Source: an uncultured Treponema sp.
GTDB taxonomy: Bacteria; Spirochaetota; Spirochaetia; Treponematales; Treponemataceae
Direction of reading: 5' to 3'
Assembly: GCA_937891125.1 (NCBI GenBank)
Contig: CALAEZ010000073.1
Span: 1 to 40,011 of the forward strand
DNA length: 40,011 bases
Part shown: positions 1-8,582 of the stretch, piece after piece
Layout: the number at the start of each line of letters is the position of its first letter
How positions within the stretch are numbered: the first letter of the stretch is position 1
Notes under the pieces: generated by a model
The model's input: only the letters and a program-made list of their open reading frames with translations
The model's database searches: none
What the model was told of the DNA's origin: nothing
Made by a program: the position numbers and the translations under genes

Positions 1-604
1 CGCGGATTGAAAATGTCCAGTAGCAGCCGACGGCAATCATTGCGACCGCCATAAATTCCAGGAAGAATGACATAATCGAGTAGCAGAGCTTTGCGGCAGA
101 TTCGATAAACGTGATGATCGGCTTTGACGCGCTTTCGTCGCTTGCGCAGCCGGCTCCTGCAAGCCCGGCAAACACAAATGCCGGCAAAAGGTATGCGCCG
201 TCGTGCAGTGCGGTAAAGCTTGAAAACGGCAGCAGCTGCAGAATCAAGCTCTTGATGTCGACCGTTGCAATGTCAGTCATTTTCTCGCTTGAAATCGGAA
301 TGCGCGGCAGCTTTACAATCAGAATGGAAAGCAGTCCCAGAATGGTAAGCACGAGCGATGAAATTACGATGACGGAAATCGTCCAGAGCGCCGTCTTTGC
401 AATCATCTTGCGGGAACGGAGCTTGTAGAGCGCGTACGAAACAGAAAAAAACAGCAGCGGGAGCAGCGTGTAGCGTCCAAAGCGAATCGCAAGCTCGTTC
501 AGGTAGGCGGCGGTCGACTGTACGACATCCGATGATGCAGGCAGAATCAATGCGGCGGCGATGCCTAAAAGCGCGCCGAGTAAATACTTAATCCATAATT
601 TCAT
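1..604 (-). CDS. Dicarboxylate/amino acid:cation symporter (DAACS family), 3' part cut off by the window edge
   Basis: The first 201 codons read open on the minus strand from an ATG at 604 and run off the left edge. The product starts MKLWIKYLLGALLGIAAALI and shows several hydrophobic helices, a short charged loop (about residues 62-66), and an LLPFSSF..HDGAYLLPAF stretch (about residues 131-150). This layout resembles the GltP/DctA-type sodium or proton symporters, which import glutamate, aspartate or C4-dicarboxylates at the inner membrane. The substrate cannot be told because the C-terminal binding-site half is missing. A TATACT box ends 6 bases before the ATG and no Shine-Dalgarno is present, so the mRNA may be leaderless. 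It is divergent from the gene at 653. The family call rests on general resemblance rather than a catalytic motif. Confidence 0.7.
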   Translation of the reverse strand, partial: MKLWIKYLLGALLGIAAALILPASSDVVQSTAAYLNELAIRFGRYTLLPLLFFSVSYALYKLRSRKMIAKTALWTISVIVISSLVLTILGLLSILIVKLPRIPISSEKMTDIATVDIKSLILQLLPFSSFTALHDGAYLLPAFVFAGLAGAGCASDESASKPIITFIESAAKLCYSIMSFFLEFMAVAMIAVGCYWTFSIR

Positions 605-610
605 ACGCAC

Positions 611-616
611 AGTATA
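611..616 (-). promoter_or_regulatory. -10 box (TATACT) of the symporter gene, 6 bases before its ATG
   Basis: TATACT on the minus strand is followed by GTGCGT and then the ATG at 604. At this distance the expected transcription start falls on or next to the A of the start codon. No good -35 hexamer is visible. Confidence 0.55.
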
Positions 617-637
617 GCGAAAGAGAAGCAATCTTGC

Positions 638-643
638 TATACT
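638..643 (+). promoter_or_regulatory. -10 box (TATACT) of the gene at 653, 9 bases before its ATG
   Basis: TATACT sits in the 48-base divergent gap, back to back with the symporter -10 box. Nine bases separate it from the ATG, leaving room for at most a 2-3 base leader. No Shine-Dalgarno is present and no clear -35 is seen. Confidence 0.5.
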
Positions 644-652
644 GTTGCGATT

Positions 653-1399
653 ATGGAAAAGGCTCTTTTGATTGCAGGAAAGGATTTGCCGGAAGGCGGC
701 GAGCTTGCTTCGGGCGCTTCGCTTCAGGGGCGCGTTACGCTTATCACTTCAGCTAGTCAGGATGGCGACAGCGGAAACGGTTACCGCGCCGTGTTCTGGA
801 ACCGCGCTTCAGCGCTCAGTGCGCGCACGGTCGTCTTAAGCTGCATTAATGCGGCACAGCATTTAGATGAAGTGGCGCTCGTGTTTGACGAAGCGCAGTA
901 TGCCGCAAAATTCAGCAAGACCAGCTCATCAGAAATTGAGCAGGCGCTTGACGAAATGATTTTAGGCTACCAGTTTTTAACGCAGGAGCTTGTCGTGCGC
1001 TTCAGTCAGCGGAAGGATTTAAGCCCTGAGCTGCATTTTGCAAAAATCGCCTTTTTATATAAGCCGAACGTATCGCTTGCAGAAAGCGTCGGCGCGTCAA
1101 ATAAGGGCATGATGGGCGCTCCATCCTACCCGGCAACAGCGGCGGCGGGTGCTGCATTTAAGGCGTTTGCCGAAAACACCGCGGCGCTGCTTGCCGATAA
1201 CGATCAGATTGTGCCGGTGCTCGTTCACTGCGACCCCAACAACGATTTAAGCCACCGCGACAGCGCCTTAGCAAGCTGGCTCTGCACGTATTTTGATGCG
1301 CTTGATGAGGCAAAAAAGCGCCCCGCGCCAAAGCAGCTTGTCAGCTGGGTAAAGGCAGGCGCAAAAAAGCCGGGCGGAATGCTTGGTGGGCTTTTATAG
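653..1399 (+). CDS. Conserved hypothetical protein upstream of the XPB helicase
   Basis: A 248-residue soluble protein with no signal peptide or membrane helix. I do not recognise a defining motif. The central part (AARTVV-like strand, LDEVALVFDEA, then a helix-rich ILGYQFLTQELVVRF and HFAKIAFLYKP) alternates strands and helices, as in Rossmann-like folds, but there is no glycine-rich nucleotide motif. The region near residues 148-170 is glycine/alanine rich, and the C-terminus ends in a GGMLGGLL tail. It lies 15 bases before the XPB gene on the same strand, so the two are probably co-transcribed and may act together in DNA repair; that is inference from position only. The ATG at 653 is supported by a -10 box at 638-643. 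Confidence 0.6.
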   Translation: MEKALLIAGKDLPEGGELASGASLQGRVTLITSASQDGDSGNGYRAVFWNRASALSARTVVLSCINAAQHLDEVALVFDEAQYAAKFSKTSSSEIEQALDEMILGYQFLTQELVVRFSQRKDLSPELHFAKIAFLYKPNVSLAESVGASNKGMMGAPSYPATAAAGAAFKAFAENTAALLADNDQIVPVLVHCDPNNDLSHRDSALASWLCTYFDALDEAKKRPAPKQLVSWVKAGAKKPGGMLGGLL

Positions 1400-1414
1400 G
1401 CAGGCGACAGAATT

Positions 1415-3304
1415 ATGCAGAACACACAATCGCCTCAGGACCGCTTTTCAAATCCGCTTATCGTGCAGAGTGACCGCACGCTCCTTTTAGATGTCCACGC
1501 ACCGCGCGCAAACGACTGCCGCAATGCGCTTATTCCGTTTGCAGAGCTTGAGCGCTCGCCGGAGCATCTGCACACCTACCGCCTGACACCACTTTCGCTG
1601 TGGAATGCCGCAGGTGCGGGCTTTACGCCCGACGATGCCATCAACGTGCTTCGCGAATACGCACGCTATGACGTTCCGCAGGCAGTTGAAATGTGGATAA
1701 GCGAGACCGCCGGCCGCTTTGGAAAGCTGCGCCTCGTGCCCGCGCCCTCTAAGCAGACGCCGGTTATCGGACGCGACGGCGTTGCTACCGACACGTTGGT
1801 AAAAGACGAATACTTGTACTTGGTCTGCGCATCGCGGGCGGTGTATAAGGAACTGAGTGCAAGCGCGCTGGCACGGAAAAATGTGCTTGTGTCCTACAAA
1901 TATGTGCCGCCGACGCTGGAGGACTGCCCGAAGCTCGACACGGTGCCGCCGCTTACCGAAGACGAGCAGGACTACTGCTTTTTGCTGCATTTGACCGACC
2001 GCGGCACAGTAAAGCAGGATTTGCTTAGGCTCGGCTGGCCGGTAAAGGATGACGTTCCGCTTGCAGACGGCGAGCCGTTTCCAATGCAGCTCCGCACGAC
2101 AACCGCCGACGGAAAGCCCTTTGCGCCGCGCACCTATCAGAAAGAGGCGGCAGAAGCGCTTGTCGGAAACAAGGGCGCAGGCACCGGCTTTGGCACGATT
2201 GTCTTACCGTGCGGCGCGGGAAAAACCATTGTCGGCATGACGGTCATGTCGCTTCTGCAGACAAACACGCTCATCATCACGACAAACATCAGCGCCGTGC
2301 ACCAGTGGATGCAGGAGCTGCTAGACAAAACCGACATTCCCGCAGACTGCATTGCCGAATATACGGGCGAAAATAAGACGATAAAGCCGATAACTGTTGC
2401 CACCTACCAGATTTTAACGTGGCGACCGGAAAAAGAAGGCCCGTATCCGCATTTCGGGCTGTTCCGCGAGCGTGCCTGGGGCTTAATCATTTATGACGAG
2501 GTGCACATGTTGCCCGCGCCCGTTTTCCGCGTGGTTGCAGAAATTCAGGCAGTCCGCCGCCTGGGGCTTACCGCAACGCTCGTGCGCGAGGACGGTTTGG
2601 AAGGCAATGTATTCAGCTTAGTCGGTCCGAAGCGCTACGATGTGCCGTGGAAAGATCTGGAGACAAGCGGCTGGATTGCAAGCGCAGAATGTGTTGAAGT
2701 GCGCATCGATTTAACCGAAGAAAAAGAAATTGACTACGCGGTTGCCGAGCAGCGCAAGAAGCACCGCATTGCAAGCGAAAATCCGGCAAAGGTTGATGTC
2801 GTGCGCGCGCTCGTGCAGTATTCGCCTGACGACAAAATCCTGATTATCGGGCAGTACTTAGAGCAGCTGAACGAAATTGCGACGCTCCTGAAGGCGCCGA
2901 TTATCACCGGAAAAACGCCGAACGACGAGCGCGACAAAATCTACGCAGATTTTCGCTCCAGCAAGATTCGCGTGCTTGTCGTGTCAAAGGTCGCCAATTT
3001 TGCAATCGACCTGCCTGACGCAAGCATGGCAATTCAGATTAGCGGCACGTTCGGAAGCCGTCAGGAGGAGGCGCAGCGCCTCGGCCGCATTTTACGCCCG
3101 AAAGAGCGCAAGTCACGCTTTTTTACGCTGATAACGCGCAACACGGTCGAAGAAGATTTTGGCGCAAACCGGCAGAAGTTCCTGGCAGAGCAGGGCTACG
3201 CCTACCGCATCGTGCGCTACAAATCGACCGACGACATCGAAGCGGCGCTCGGTACAAACGCGCCAGAAGCACTTACCTGTGCGCAGACACCTCGGAGGAG
3301 CTGA
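1415..3304 (+). CDS. XPB/ERCC3-type DNA helicase
   Basis: A 629-residue SF2 ATP-dependent DNA translocase of the XPB/Rad25 family, which opens DNA during repair or transcription. Visible parts in order: an N-terminal XPB/Ssl2-like domain (PF13625 type, about residues 13-100); Walker A at 267-271 (GAGKT); DEVH box at 361-364; TATLV followed by the RED motif of XPB at 391-393; and motif VI with QRLGRILRP at 554-562, containing the arginine finger. All core helicase motifs are intact. The length matches bacterial XPB proteins, known from actinobacteria and spirochaetes. It ends 2 bases before the start of the next gene, so the two are translationally linked. The upstream Shine-Dalgarno is weak. 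Confidence in the family is high; the cellular role is inferred. Confidence 0.93.
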   Translation: MQNTQSPQDRFSNPLIVQSDRTLLLDVHAPRANDCRNALIPFAELERSPEHLHTYRLTPLSLWNAAGAGFTPDDAINVLREYARYDVPQAVEMWISETAGRFGKLRLVPAPSKQTPVIGRDGVATDTLVKDEYLYLVCASRAVYKELSASALARKNVLVSYKYVPPTLEDCPKLDTVPPLTEDEQDYCFLLHLTDRGTVKQDLLRLGWPVKDDVPLADGEPFPMQLRTTTADGKPFAPRTYQKEAAEALVGNKGAGTGFGTIVLPCGAGKTIVGMTVMSLLQTNTLIITTNISAVHQWMQELLDKTDIPADCIAEYTGENKTIKPITVATYQILTWRPEKEGPYPHFGLFRERAWGLIIYDEVHMLPAPVFRVVAEIQAVRRLGLTATLVREDGLEGNVFSLVGPKRYDVPWKDLETSGWIASAECVEVRIDLTEEKEIDYAVAEQRKKHRIASENPAKVDVVRALVQYSPDDKILIIGQYLEQLNEIATLLKAPIITGKTPNDERDKIYADFRSSKIRVLVVSKVANFAIDLPDASMAIQISGTFGSRQEEAQRLGRILRPKERKSRFFTLITRNTVEEDFGANRQKFLAEQGYAYRIVRYKSTDDIEAALGTNAPEALTCAQTPRRS

Positions 3305-3306
3305 AC

Positions 3307-5511
3307 GTGAAAGAGGTTGACCCGAAAGTACAACGAATCATCAACTGGCGCGAAAGCATGGCGACGCTGCCAGATACGCATTTTTTTGAAATCATCCGCA
3401 TGTACTTAGGCGAGATACACACGCCGTTTAACAAGACTAAGCTTGTTGAAGAGCTTGGCTCATTTTTGCGCAAGGAAGAGCACCGCCGCACCATCGTGTC
3501 GCTGCTTTCGCCAACAGACCGCGAGCTGTTAGCTGCAGTTTGGCACATAAAAAATGCAACGCAAGAAAAGCTTGCCACGTTTTTTATGGGAGACGGAAGC
3601 TTTGCTAAAATCTACGAGCAGCTCTTAAATCTTGAAGAGCGACTCCTCATCTATCGTCACGTGGACAAGCAGCTTGGAAAAACAATTATCAGCATAAATC
3701 CGATGCTCGAGGAAGTCTTAACGCCGCTTTTGACGCCTGCCGTGCTGCTTCCAGAGGTTGCGCTTGCAGAACTAAACTGGAGCGCGCCACAACAGCTTTC
3801 GCCAGAGTTGCTTGCCTCGTACGCATGTTTTTTGCTTGCAGAAGCCGATGTGTGTAAAGCGGACGGTACGTTTAAAAAGCGCATTGCCACGCAGCTTGAA
3901 GCGCTGTTTCCGGGGCAGGTGCCCCTTTTGCAGCAGATAACCTTTGCGTTTATTAACCTGCTTATTCTCAAGGACGCAGGCTCGCACATCGAGCTTGACC
4001 GTGCGCGTCTTGAAAAATTTGCTGAGCTAGACGAGGTAAACCAGTACACGCTTTTGTGTGTTGCCGCGCACGGTCGCTTTTCTCGAACCGGCATGACCCG
4101 ACAGATGCAACTGTTGCTGGCTGTTGCGAGCAAAATCGGCGCGCAAGGTATTGGCAGAAAAAGCCTATTGCGGCTTGCGTTTCTTATTTCTGAAAAGGAC
4201 AGCGATATTCCTGGTGTTGCGCCTGTTGGCAGAGCAAGCCGGTTTTCAGCCTTGCTTGCCGCAAACGCAGAGCAGCCGCAGTCATTTGACACAAGCGCGG
4301 TTTCGCTAATTGACCGCCTGCTTGATACGGCCGTTGCCTTTGGCATTCTTCTAGAGCAAGGCAAGGACGAAAACGGCGAAGGAATCTACACGCGTGGGCT
4401 CGTCTTGACGCAGGCAGCTGAAAAAAAACAGTACACGCAAAATCCAGATACGCTTACGGTGGATGCAGGCTTTTCGGTTACGCTGCTTCCCGGAAAACCG
4501 CTTTCGGCGCTGCTGCCGCTGATGAACTGCATGGAGCTGCGCCAGTTTGACACGGTGCCCACCTTTGAAATCACCAAAAAAGCGGTTATGCGCTCGTTTG
4601 ACCGCGGGTTTACGCAAGAGTCACTGCTTGCGCTGCTTTCTGAAAACAGCGCTTACGAGCTTCCGCAAAACCTTGCAGTGTGCTTAGAGGACTGGAGCAG
4701 CGCCTACAACGCAGCGGCTGTCTACAAGGGCTACATTCTTAAAGTGAGTGCAGAGCAGGGCGCACGCATTGAAAAAAATCGCAAGCTGCTGCCCGATATT
4801 GCCCTGCAGCTGGCGCCAGGCATGTATCTTCTGAATGCAGAAAACGACACCGAGGCTGCGCTTATTATGCGCCGCAGCGGGCTTGATTTTTACAGTGCAA
4901 TCAAGGGTGTTGAAAAAACGCGCGATGTGCTTTCGTTTCCGCAGGTGTCGTTTGTGCCGGCTAGCGACGAGGACTGTGTGCCAGAAGCAGGCTCTGCAGA
5001 CACCGCAAATATGAAGCTTTCGGAAGCAGACGGCAGTTTTGACGCCGGCAGCCGTTCGGGCGCCGAGGCAACGTGTGCTGGCGATGCGGCGCATGACGAG
5101 GACGCTTATTTTGCCGCCATGTACGCGGCGCTTGATACGCTGAATCTGCTGCCCGAGCAAAAGGAAGGCTTGGCTGACCGCATACAGCGAAAAATCATCG
5201 TCGATACGGCGCAGCTTCGGGGCGACAGCGTGCGCTTAGAGCGCTTAGAGGCGAGCGGCATGGATTACGGCGGCAAGCTGCATATTATCGACAGCGCCAT
5301 GAGCTCAAACAGCATGCTTGAGCTTGCGTTTGAAAATCCAGAACAGCCTGCAGGCGACAGCGTTGTTGTCGTTGGCGTGCCGCTTGAGCTTGAAAAATTT
5401 GACGGAGATGCGCTTTTGCATCTGGAGCTGATTCCACAGCATGAGGAAAAAGTCTTTTCGGTGGGAAAAGCACGGTTGGTAAAAAAAATCCGCGGGAGCA
5501 TACTTCGGTAG
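3307..5511 (+). CDS. XPB-associated protein with winged-helix-like and PF13625-type domains
   Basis: A 734-residue soluble protein starting at GTG 3307. The start is fixed by a strong Shine-Dalgarno (GGAGGAG at 3294-3300), which overlaps the 3' end of the helicase gene. Residues about 20-150 are helical, with winged-helix-like repeats (LLSPTDRELLAAVWHI). Residues about 383-510 (LTVDAGFSVTLLPG...DTVPTFEITKKAVMRSFDRGF...LPQNLAVCLEDW) match the PF13625 helicase-associated domain also seen at the N-terminus of XPB. Actinobacteria carry a comparable pair (Rv0861c and Rv0862c in Mycobacterium), so a role as an XPB partner or regulator is likely but inferred. Residues about 555-598 are a Ser/Ala/Gly/Asp-rich low-complexity insert. 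No catalytic residues are recognised. Confidence 0.75.
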   Translation: MKEVDPKVQRIINWRESMATLPDTHFFEIIRMYLGEIHTPFNKTKLVEELGSFLRKEEHRRTIVSLLSPTDRELLAAVWHIKNATQEKLATFFMGDGSFAKIYEQLLNLEERLLIYRHVDKQLGKTIISINPMLEEVLTPLLTPAVLLPEVALAELNWSAPQQLSPELLASYACFLLAEADVCKADGTFKKRIATQLEALFPGQVPLLQQITFAFINLLILKDAGSHIELDRARLEKFAELDEVNQYTLLCVAAHGRFSRTGMTRQMQLLLAVASKIGAQGIGRKSLLRLAFLISEKDSDIPGVAPVGRASRFSALLAANAEQPQSFDTSAVSLIDRLLDTAVAFGILLEQGKDENGEGIYTRGLVLTQAAEKKQYTQNPDTLTVDAGFSVTLLPGKPLSALLPLMNCMELRQFDTVPTFEITKKAVMRSFDRGFTQESLLALLSENSAYELPQNLAVCLEDWSSAYNAAAVYKGYILKVSAEQGARIEKNRKLLPDIALQLAPGMYLLNAENDTEAALIMRRSGLDFYSAIKGVEKTRDVLSFPQVSFVPASDEDCVPEAGSADTANMKLSEADGSFDAGSRSGAEATCAGDAAHDEDAYFAAMYAALDTLNLLPEQKEGLADRIQRKIIVDTAQLRGDSVRLERLEASGMDYGGKLHIIDSAMSSNSMLELAFENPEQPAGDSVVVVGVPLELEKFDGDALLHLELIPQHEEKVFSVGKARLVKKIRGSILR

Positions 5512-5541
5512 CACTGCGGAGATAAAACAGGAGATAAAAAA

Positions 5542-6321
5542 ATGGAAATTTCTGTAAAAAGAGATGGACTTACGCTTCGTGGCGACTTGTACAAGCCAGA
5601 AGGAAAAACGCGCTTTCCTGTGCTGATTTTGTTTCACGGCTTTATGGGAACGCGTGGCAAGGCAGAAGAGACCGCAAACACGTTTACTACGCTGACAAAT
5701 GCGATTGTTGCAAGCGGCGTTGGCGTCGTCAAGTTTGATTTTGACGGTCACGGCGACAGCGACGGTGATTTTAGCGACATGAACATTTACAGCGAAGTGC
5801 TAGACGCCGCAAAAATCATCGATTACGTGCGCGCTCAGAGCTTCTGCAGCGACATCTACATTGCTGGTCACTCGCAGGGCGCACTGGTCGGCGGCATGAT
5901 GGCAGGCTTCTATCGTGAATACATTTCAAAGCTGGTGCTGCTCTCGCCCGCCGCCACCATAAAAGACGACGCTTTGCACGCAAGCTGTTTTGGTATGCCG
6001 TATGACTATGAGCATGTTCCCGACCACATTGAAACGGTAAACATTCACGGACAGCATTTTCAGGTCGGCGGCCTGTATTTCCGCGTGGCGCGCACGCTGC
6101 CTATTTATGAGACAACCGCCATGTTCCGCGGAAAAACGCTTATCATACACGGCACTGCCGATGATGTTGCAGGCGTTATCGGGAGCCGCCGCTACTGCGA
6201 ATGTATGCACAATGTAACGCTGCGTCTGGTAGAAGGCGAAGGACACGGCTTGTGCGACAAAAGTGATTCCTGGCAGAAAAACGTTATTGAGCCGGTTGTC
6301 GCATTCTTGAACGACCGATAG
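5542..6321 (+). CDS. Alpha/beta hydrolase, cinnamoyl/feruloyl esterase-like
   Basis: A 259-residue cytoplasmic serine hydrolase. The oxyanion region is FHGFMG at 31-36, the nucleophile elbow is GHSQG with Ser111, the acid is Asp207 in HGTADD, and the base is His235 in GEGHG. The run FDFDGHGDSDGDFSDM (66-80) and the LSPAATIKDDAL segment match the cinnamoyl esterase subgroup, which releases ferulic and related acids from plant cell-wall esters; activity on other short esters is possible. A Shine-Dalgarno (AGGAG) lies 8 bases before ATG 5542. It stands 30 bases after the XPB partner gene and may be read from the same transcript, though the function is unrelated. With the GH51 enzyme in this window it suggests use of hemicellulose fragments. 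Confidence 0.85.
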   Translation: MEISVKRDGLTLRGDLYKPEGKTRFPVLILFHGFMGTRGKAEETANTFTTLTNAIVASGVGVVKFDFDGHGDSDGDFSDMNIYSEVLDAAKIIDYVRAQSFCSDIYIAGHSQGALVGGMMAGFYREYISKLVLLSPAATIKDDALHASCFGMPYDYEHVPDHIETVNIHGQHFQVGGLYFRVARTLPIYETTAMFRGKTLIIHGTADDVAGVIGSRRYCECMHNVTLRLVEGEGHGLCDKSDSWQKNVIEPVVAFLNDR

Positions 6322-6439
6322 CGTCGTGCACGCATACCGCTTGCGGCGTGAACGTGCGTGTGTCAGAAACAGGCGCCGGACACGCGCTGACTCGCCGGAG
6401 TGTGCAAGATACGCGTCAAGACATGCGGCGGCGTGTGTG

Positions 6440-6468
6440 TTCACAAAACTTTCGTAAGCTGTTACACT
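6440..6468 (+). promoter_or_regulatory. Promoter of the PASTA gene (TTCACA, 17 bp, TACACT)
   Basis: TTCACA at 6440-6445 and TACACT at 6463-6468 are separated by 17 bases. This predicts a leader of about 40 bases before ATG 6514, which has a proper Shine-Dalgarno. An alternative TATAGC overlaps the end of the -10 box. Confidence 0.5.
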
Positions 6469-6513
6469 ATAGCGCTTGCCCGTTTTTCTACATGGACAGA
6501 TAAAAGGTATACA

Positions 6514-7548
6514 ATGTTAAACAAATTGAAAGGCTTCAATATAAAAAAGCTGCCGGAAGCGGCAGGGCATATTTTTCAGAGCTTGCAGGCGTCGGGAAAG
6601 GCGCTTCTGGTGACCGTGCTTGCGGCAATCATCTTTATGTTTGCAATCTGCCTGATTGTATTCTTTGCATCGGTAAAGGGTGAGGAGCAGGTGCTTGTTC
6701 CAAATGTTGTCGATAAGACGCTGACGACCGCCCTGCTTGAAATGCAGGCAAAGGAGCTCTATCCGAAGCTGCAGCTGCGCTATACCGACAGCCCCGACGA
6801 TAAGGACAAGGTTCTGTCGCAGAACCCGGATGCAGGCGCCATCGTCAAGGCGGGAAGCCGCGTTACCATTACGGTAAGCCGCGGTGTGATTATCGACCAT
6901 GTAGAAAACTATGTCGGCTCTAAGCTTGACGACGTAAAAATCAAGCTGCAGACCATGTTTACCGGAAGCGCCCGCCCGCTTATCGTGCTTGCAAACCCGA
7001 CTTACAAGGCAGACAAAAGTGACGCCGGAACGATTCTGGAGCAGGATCCGCCGGAGGGCACGCCGATTGCGTCACCTGTTACCGTAAAGCTCATTGTAAG
7101 CCGCGGCCCTGCCTACGATTACACGTCAGTGCCGAATCTTGTCGGGCTTACGGTCAGCGAGCTGCTTTCACGCATCGGACAGAATAAGCTTGTGTATGAT
7201 TTTACATCGCACGCGGCAGAGGGCGACGAAAAGCCGGGAACAGTCACCGGTCAGGAAACGTTCAACCGCGAATACGTAAACAACTACACACGTATGAATG
7301 TAGAGCTTGCGCTGCCGACTGCGCCGCTTAACAGCCTGCTGTACGGCATTTTCAGCGCTCAGGTGACAAACTACCCGTATCCGGTAGAGATGAAGCTTGA
7401 CGCAATCCCGGAGACCGGCGAGCGCTACACAATCGTGACGTTTGAGCACATTGGCGGTAGCGTGACGATGCCGTATGCGGTGCCGAAAAACACTGAGCTT
7501 ATCTTCTCTATCGAGGGAAAAGACCAGAAGCGCATTACGGTCGACTGA
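6514..7548 (+). CDS. Membrane-anchored PASTA-domain protein
   Basis: A 344-residue protein with one membrane helix (about residues 29-53) and a C-terminal extracytoplasmic part. It carries three PASTA-like repeats: about 60-124 (VPNVVDK...VTITVSRG), 130-198 (VENYVGSK...VKLIVSRG) and 204-268 (VPNLVGLTVSELL...). PASTA domains bind peptidoglycan fragments or beta-lactams. Here there is no kinase or transpeptidase domain, so the protein is probably an envelope sensor or anchor. The start at 6514 is chosen because AAAAGG precedes it by 6 bases and a promoter lies just upstream; the frame is open 38 codons further but that stretch has no coding character. About 80 residues after the last repeat are unassigned. 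Confidence 0.85.
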   Translation: MLNKLKGFNIKKLPEAAGHIFQSLQASGKALLVTVLAAIIFMFAICLIVFFASVKGEEQVLVPNVVDKTLTTALLEMQAKELYPKLQLRYTDSPDDKDKVLSQNPDAGAIVKAGSRVTITVSRGVIIDHVENYVGSKLDDVKIKLQTMFTGSARPLIVLANPTYKADKSDAGTILEQDPPEGTPIASPVTVKLIVSRGPAYDYTSVPNLVGLTVSELLSRIGQNKLVYDFTSHAAEGDEKPGTVTGQETFNREYVNNYTRMNVELALPTAPLNSLLYGIFSAQVTNYPYPVEMKLDAIPETGERYTIVTFEHIGGSVTMPYAVPKNTELIFSIEGKDQKRITVD

Positions 7549-7559
7549 CGATTATCCAT

Positions 7560-7600
7560 GAGCTGTATGCGCCGGTTATGGCGGTGAGCGGCTCTTTTTT
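7560..7600 (+). terminator. Probable rho-independent terminator after the PASTA gene
   Basis: GAGC (7560-7563) pairs with GCTC (7591-7594) and CGCC with GGCG inside, followed by six T residues (7595-7600). The stem is imperfect. A second short GC inverted repeat, TCGCGC/GCGCGA, follows at 7600-7620. Confidence 0.5.
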
Positions 7601-7650
7601 CGCGCGCGTTTTATGCGCGACTTTATACATAAGCATAATGAGGTACAGGT

Positions 7651-8568
7651 ATGCTGCGTTATATCATCAAGCGTGTAATTACGGCGCTTATTACGGCGTA
7701 TTTAGTTGCAACGCTTACGTTTTTTATCATGAATCTAGTGCCGGGCGGTCCGTTTCTGTCGGAAAAAGCCGTAACCCCGCAGGCACAGGCTGCAATGGAA
7801 GCAAAATATGGGCTTGATAAGCCGCTTGGCGTGCAGTATGTCACTTATATGGGCTCGCTTGCCCGCGGCGACCTAGGGCTTTCGCTTAAAAAGCGCGGAC
7901 GCACCGTAAGCCAGATTATCACGACAAAGTTTCCGGTAAGTGCGCGCTTAGGCGGGCTTGCCATGCTGGTTGCCGTGTTCTGCGGCGTGCCGCTGGGGGC
8001 TGTTGCAGCCTTTAAGCGCGGAAAGCTTGTCGACAACATTCTGGTCGTGCTTTCGACCGCCGGCATTGCCATTCCAAGCTTCCTGTCGTCAACGCTCTTA
8101 ATGTATATTTTTTCTACAAAGCTGCGCCTGCTTCCCTCGCTCGGCTTAAATAGCCCGCAAAGCTACATCATGCCGGTTCTGGCGCTTGCACTCTATCCGA
8201 CATTCTACATTGCCCGCCTTATGCGCTCGTCAATGCTTGACGTCATGGGGCAGGACTACATGCGCACGGCACGCGCAAAGGGTGTTACCACTTTCAAGTC
8301 GATTTTCAAGCACGCGCTCCGCAACGCAATTCTTCCGGTCGTCACCTATTTAGGCCCGCTCTTAGCTTCGTTAATGACTGGCAGCTTTATCATCGAAAAG
8401 ATTTTTAACATTCCGGGGCTTGGCTCTGAGTTTGTCGGCGCAATCACCAGCCGCGACTATCCTATGATTATGGGAACAACAATCTTCCTTGCAGTCTTTG
8501 TTATTTTTATGAATGTGCTTGTAGACATTGCCTATGCGATTGTTGACCCGCGCATCAAACTAAAGTAA
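7651..8568 (+). CDS. oppB: Oligopeptide ABC transporter permease OppB
   Basis: A 305-residue inner-membrane permease with the usual six predicted helices. The first (about residues 10-30) ends in the NLVPGGPF motif typical of OppB/DppB. The cytoplasmic EAA loop (DYMRTARAKGVTTFKSIFKHALRNA) contacts the ATPase subunits. A Shine-Dalgarno (GAGG) sits 7 bases before ATG 7651. First gene of an oppB-oppC-oppD-oppF operon that imports peptides using ATP. Peptide rather than nickel or dipeptide specificity cannot be proven from the permease alone; the call reflects the overall four-gene order. AT-rich hexamers upstream (TATACA 7624-7629, CATAAT 7634-7639) could be the -10 box but lack a good -35. Confidence 0.9.
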   Translation: MLRYIIKRVITALITAYLVATLTFFIMNLVPGGPFLSEKAVTPQAQAAMEAKYGLDKPLGVQYVTYMGSLARGDLGLSLKKRGRTVSQIITTKFPVSARLGGLAMLVAVFCGVPLGAVAAFKRGKLVDNILVVLSTAGIAIPSFLSSTLLMYIFSTKLRLLPSLGLNSPQSYIMPVLALALYPTFYIARLMRSSMLDVMGQDYMRTARAKGVTTFKSIFKHALRNAILPVVTYLGPLLASLMTGSFIIEKIFNIPGLGSEFVGAITSRDYPMIMGTTIFLAVFVIFMNVLVDIAYAIVDPRIKLK

Positions 8569-8582
8569 GGCAGGGAAAGAAT

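Noticed and set aside
5926..6444. 172-codon minus-strand frame opposite the hydrolase
   Set aside because: It is antisense to a gene with all catalytic motifs and has no recognisable domain.
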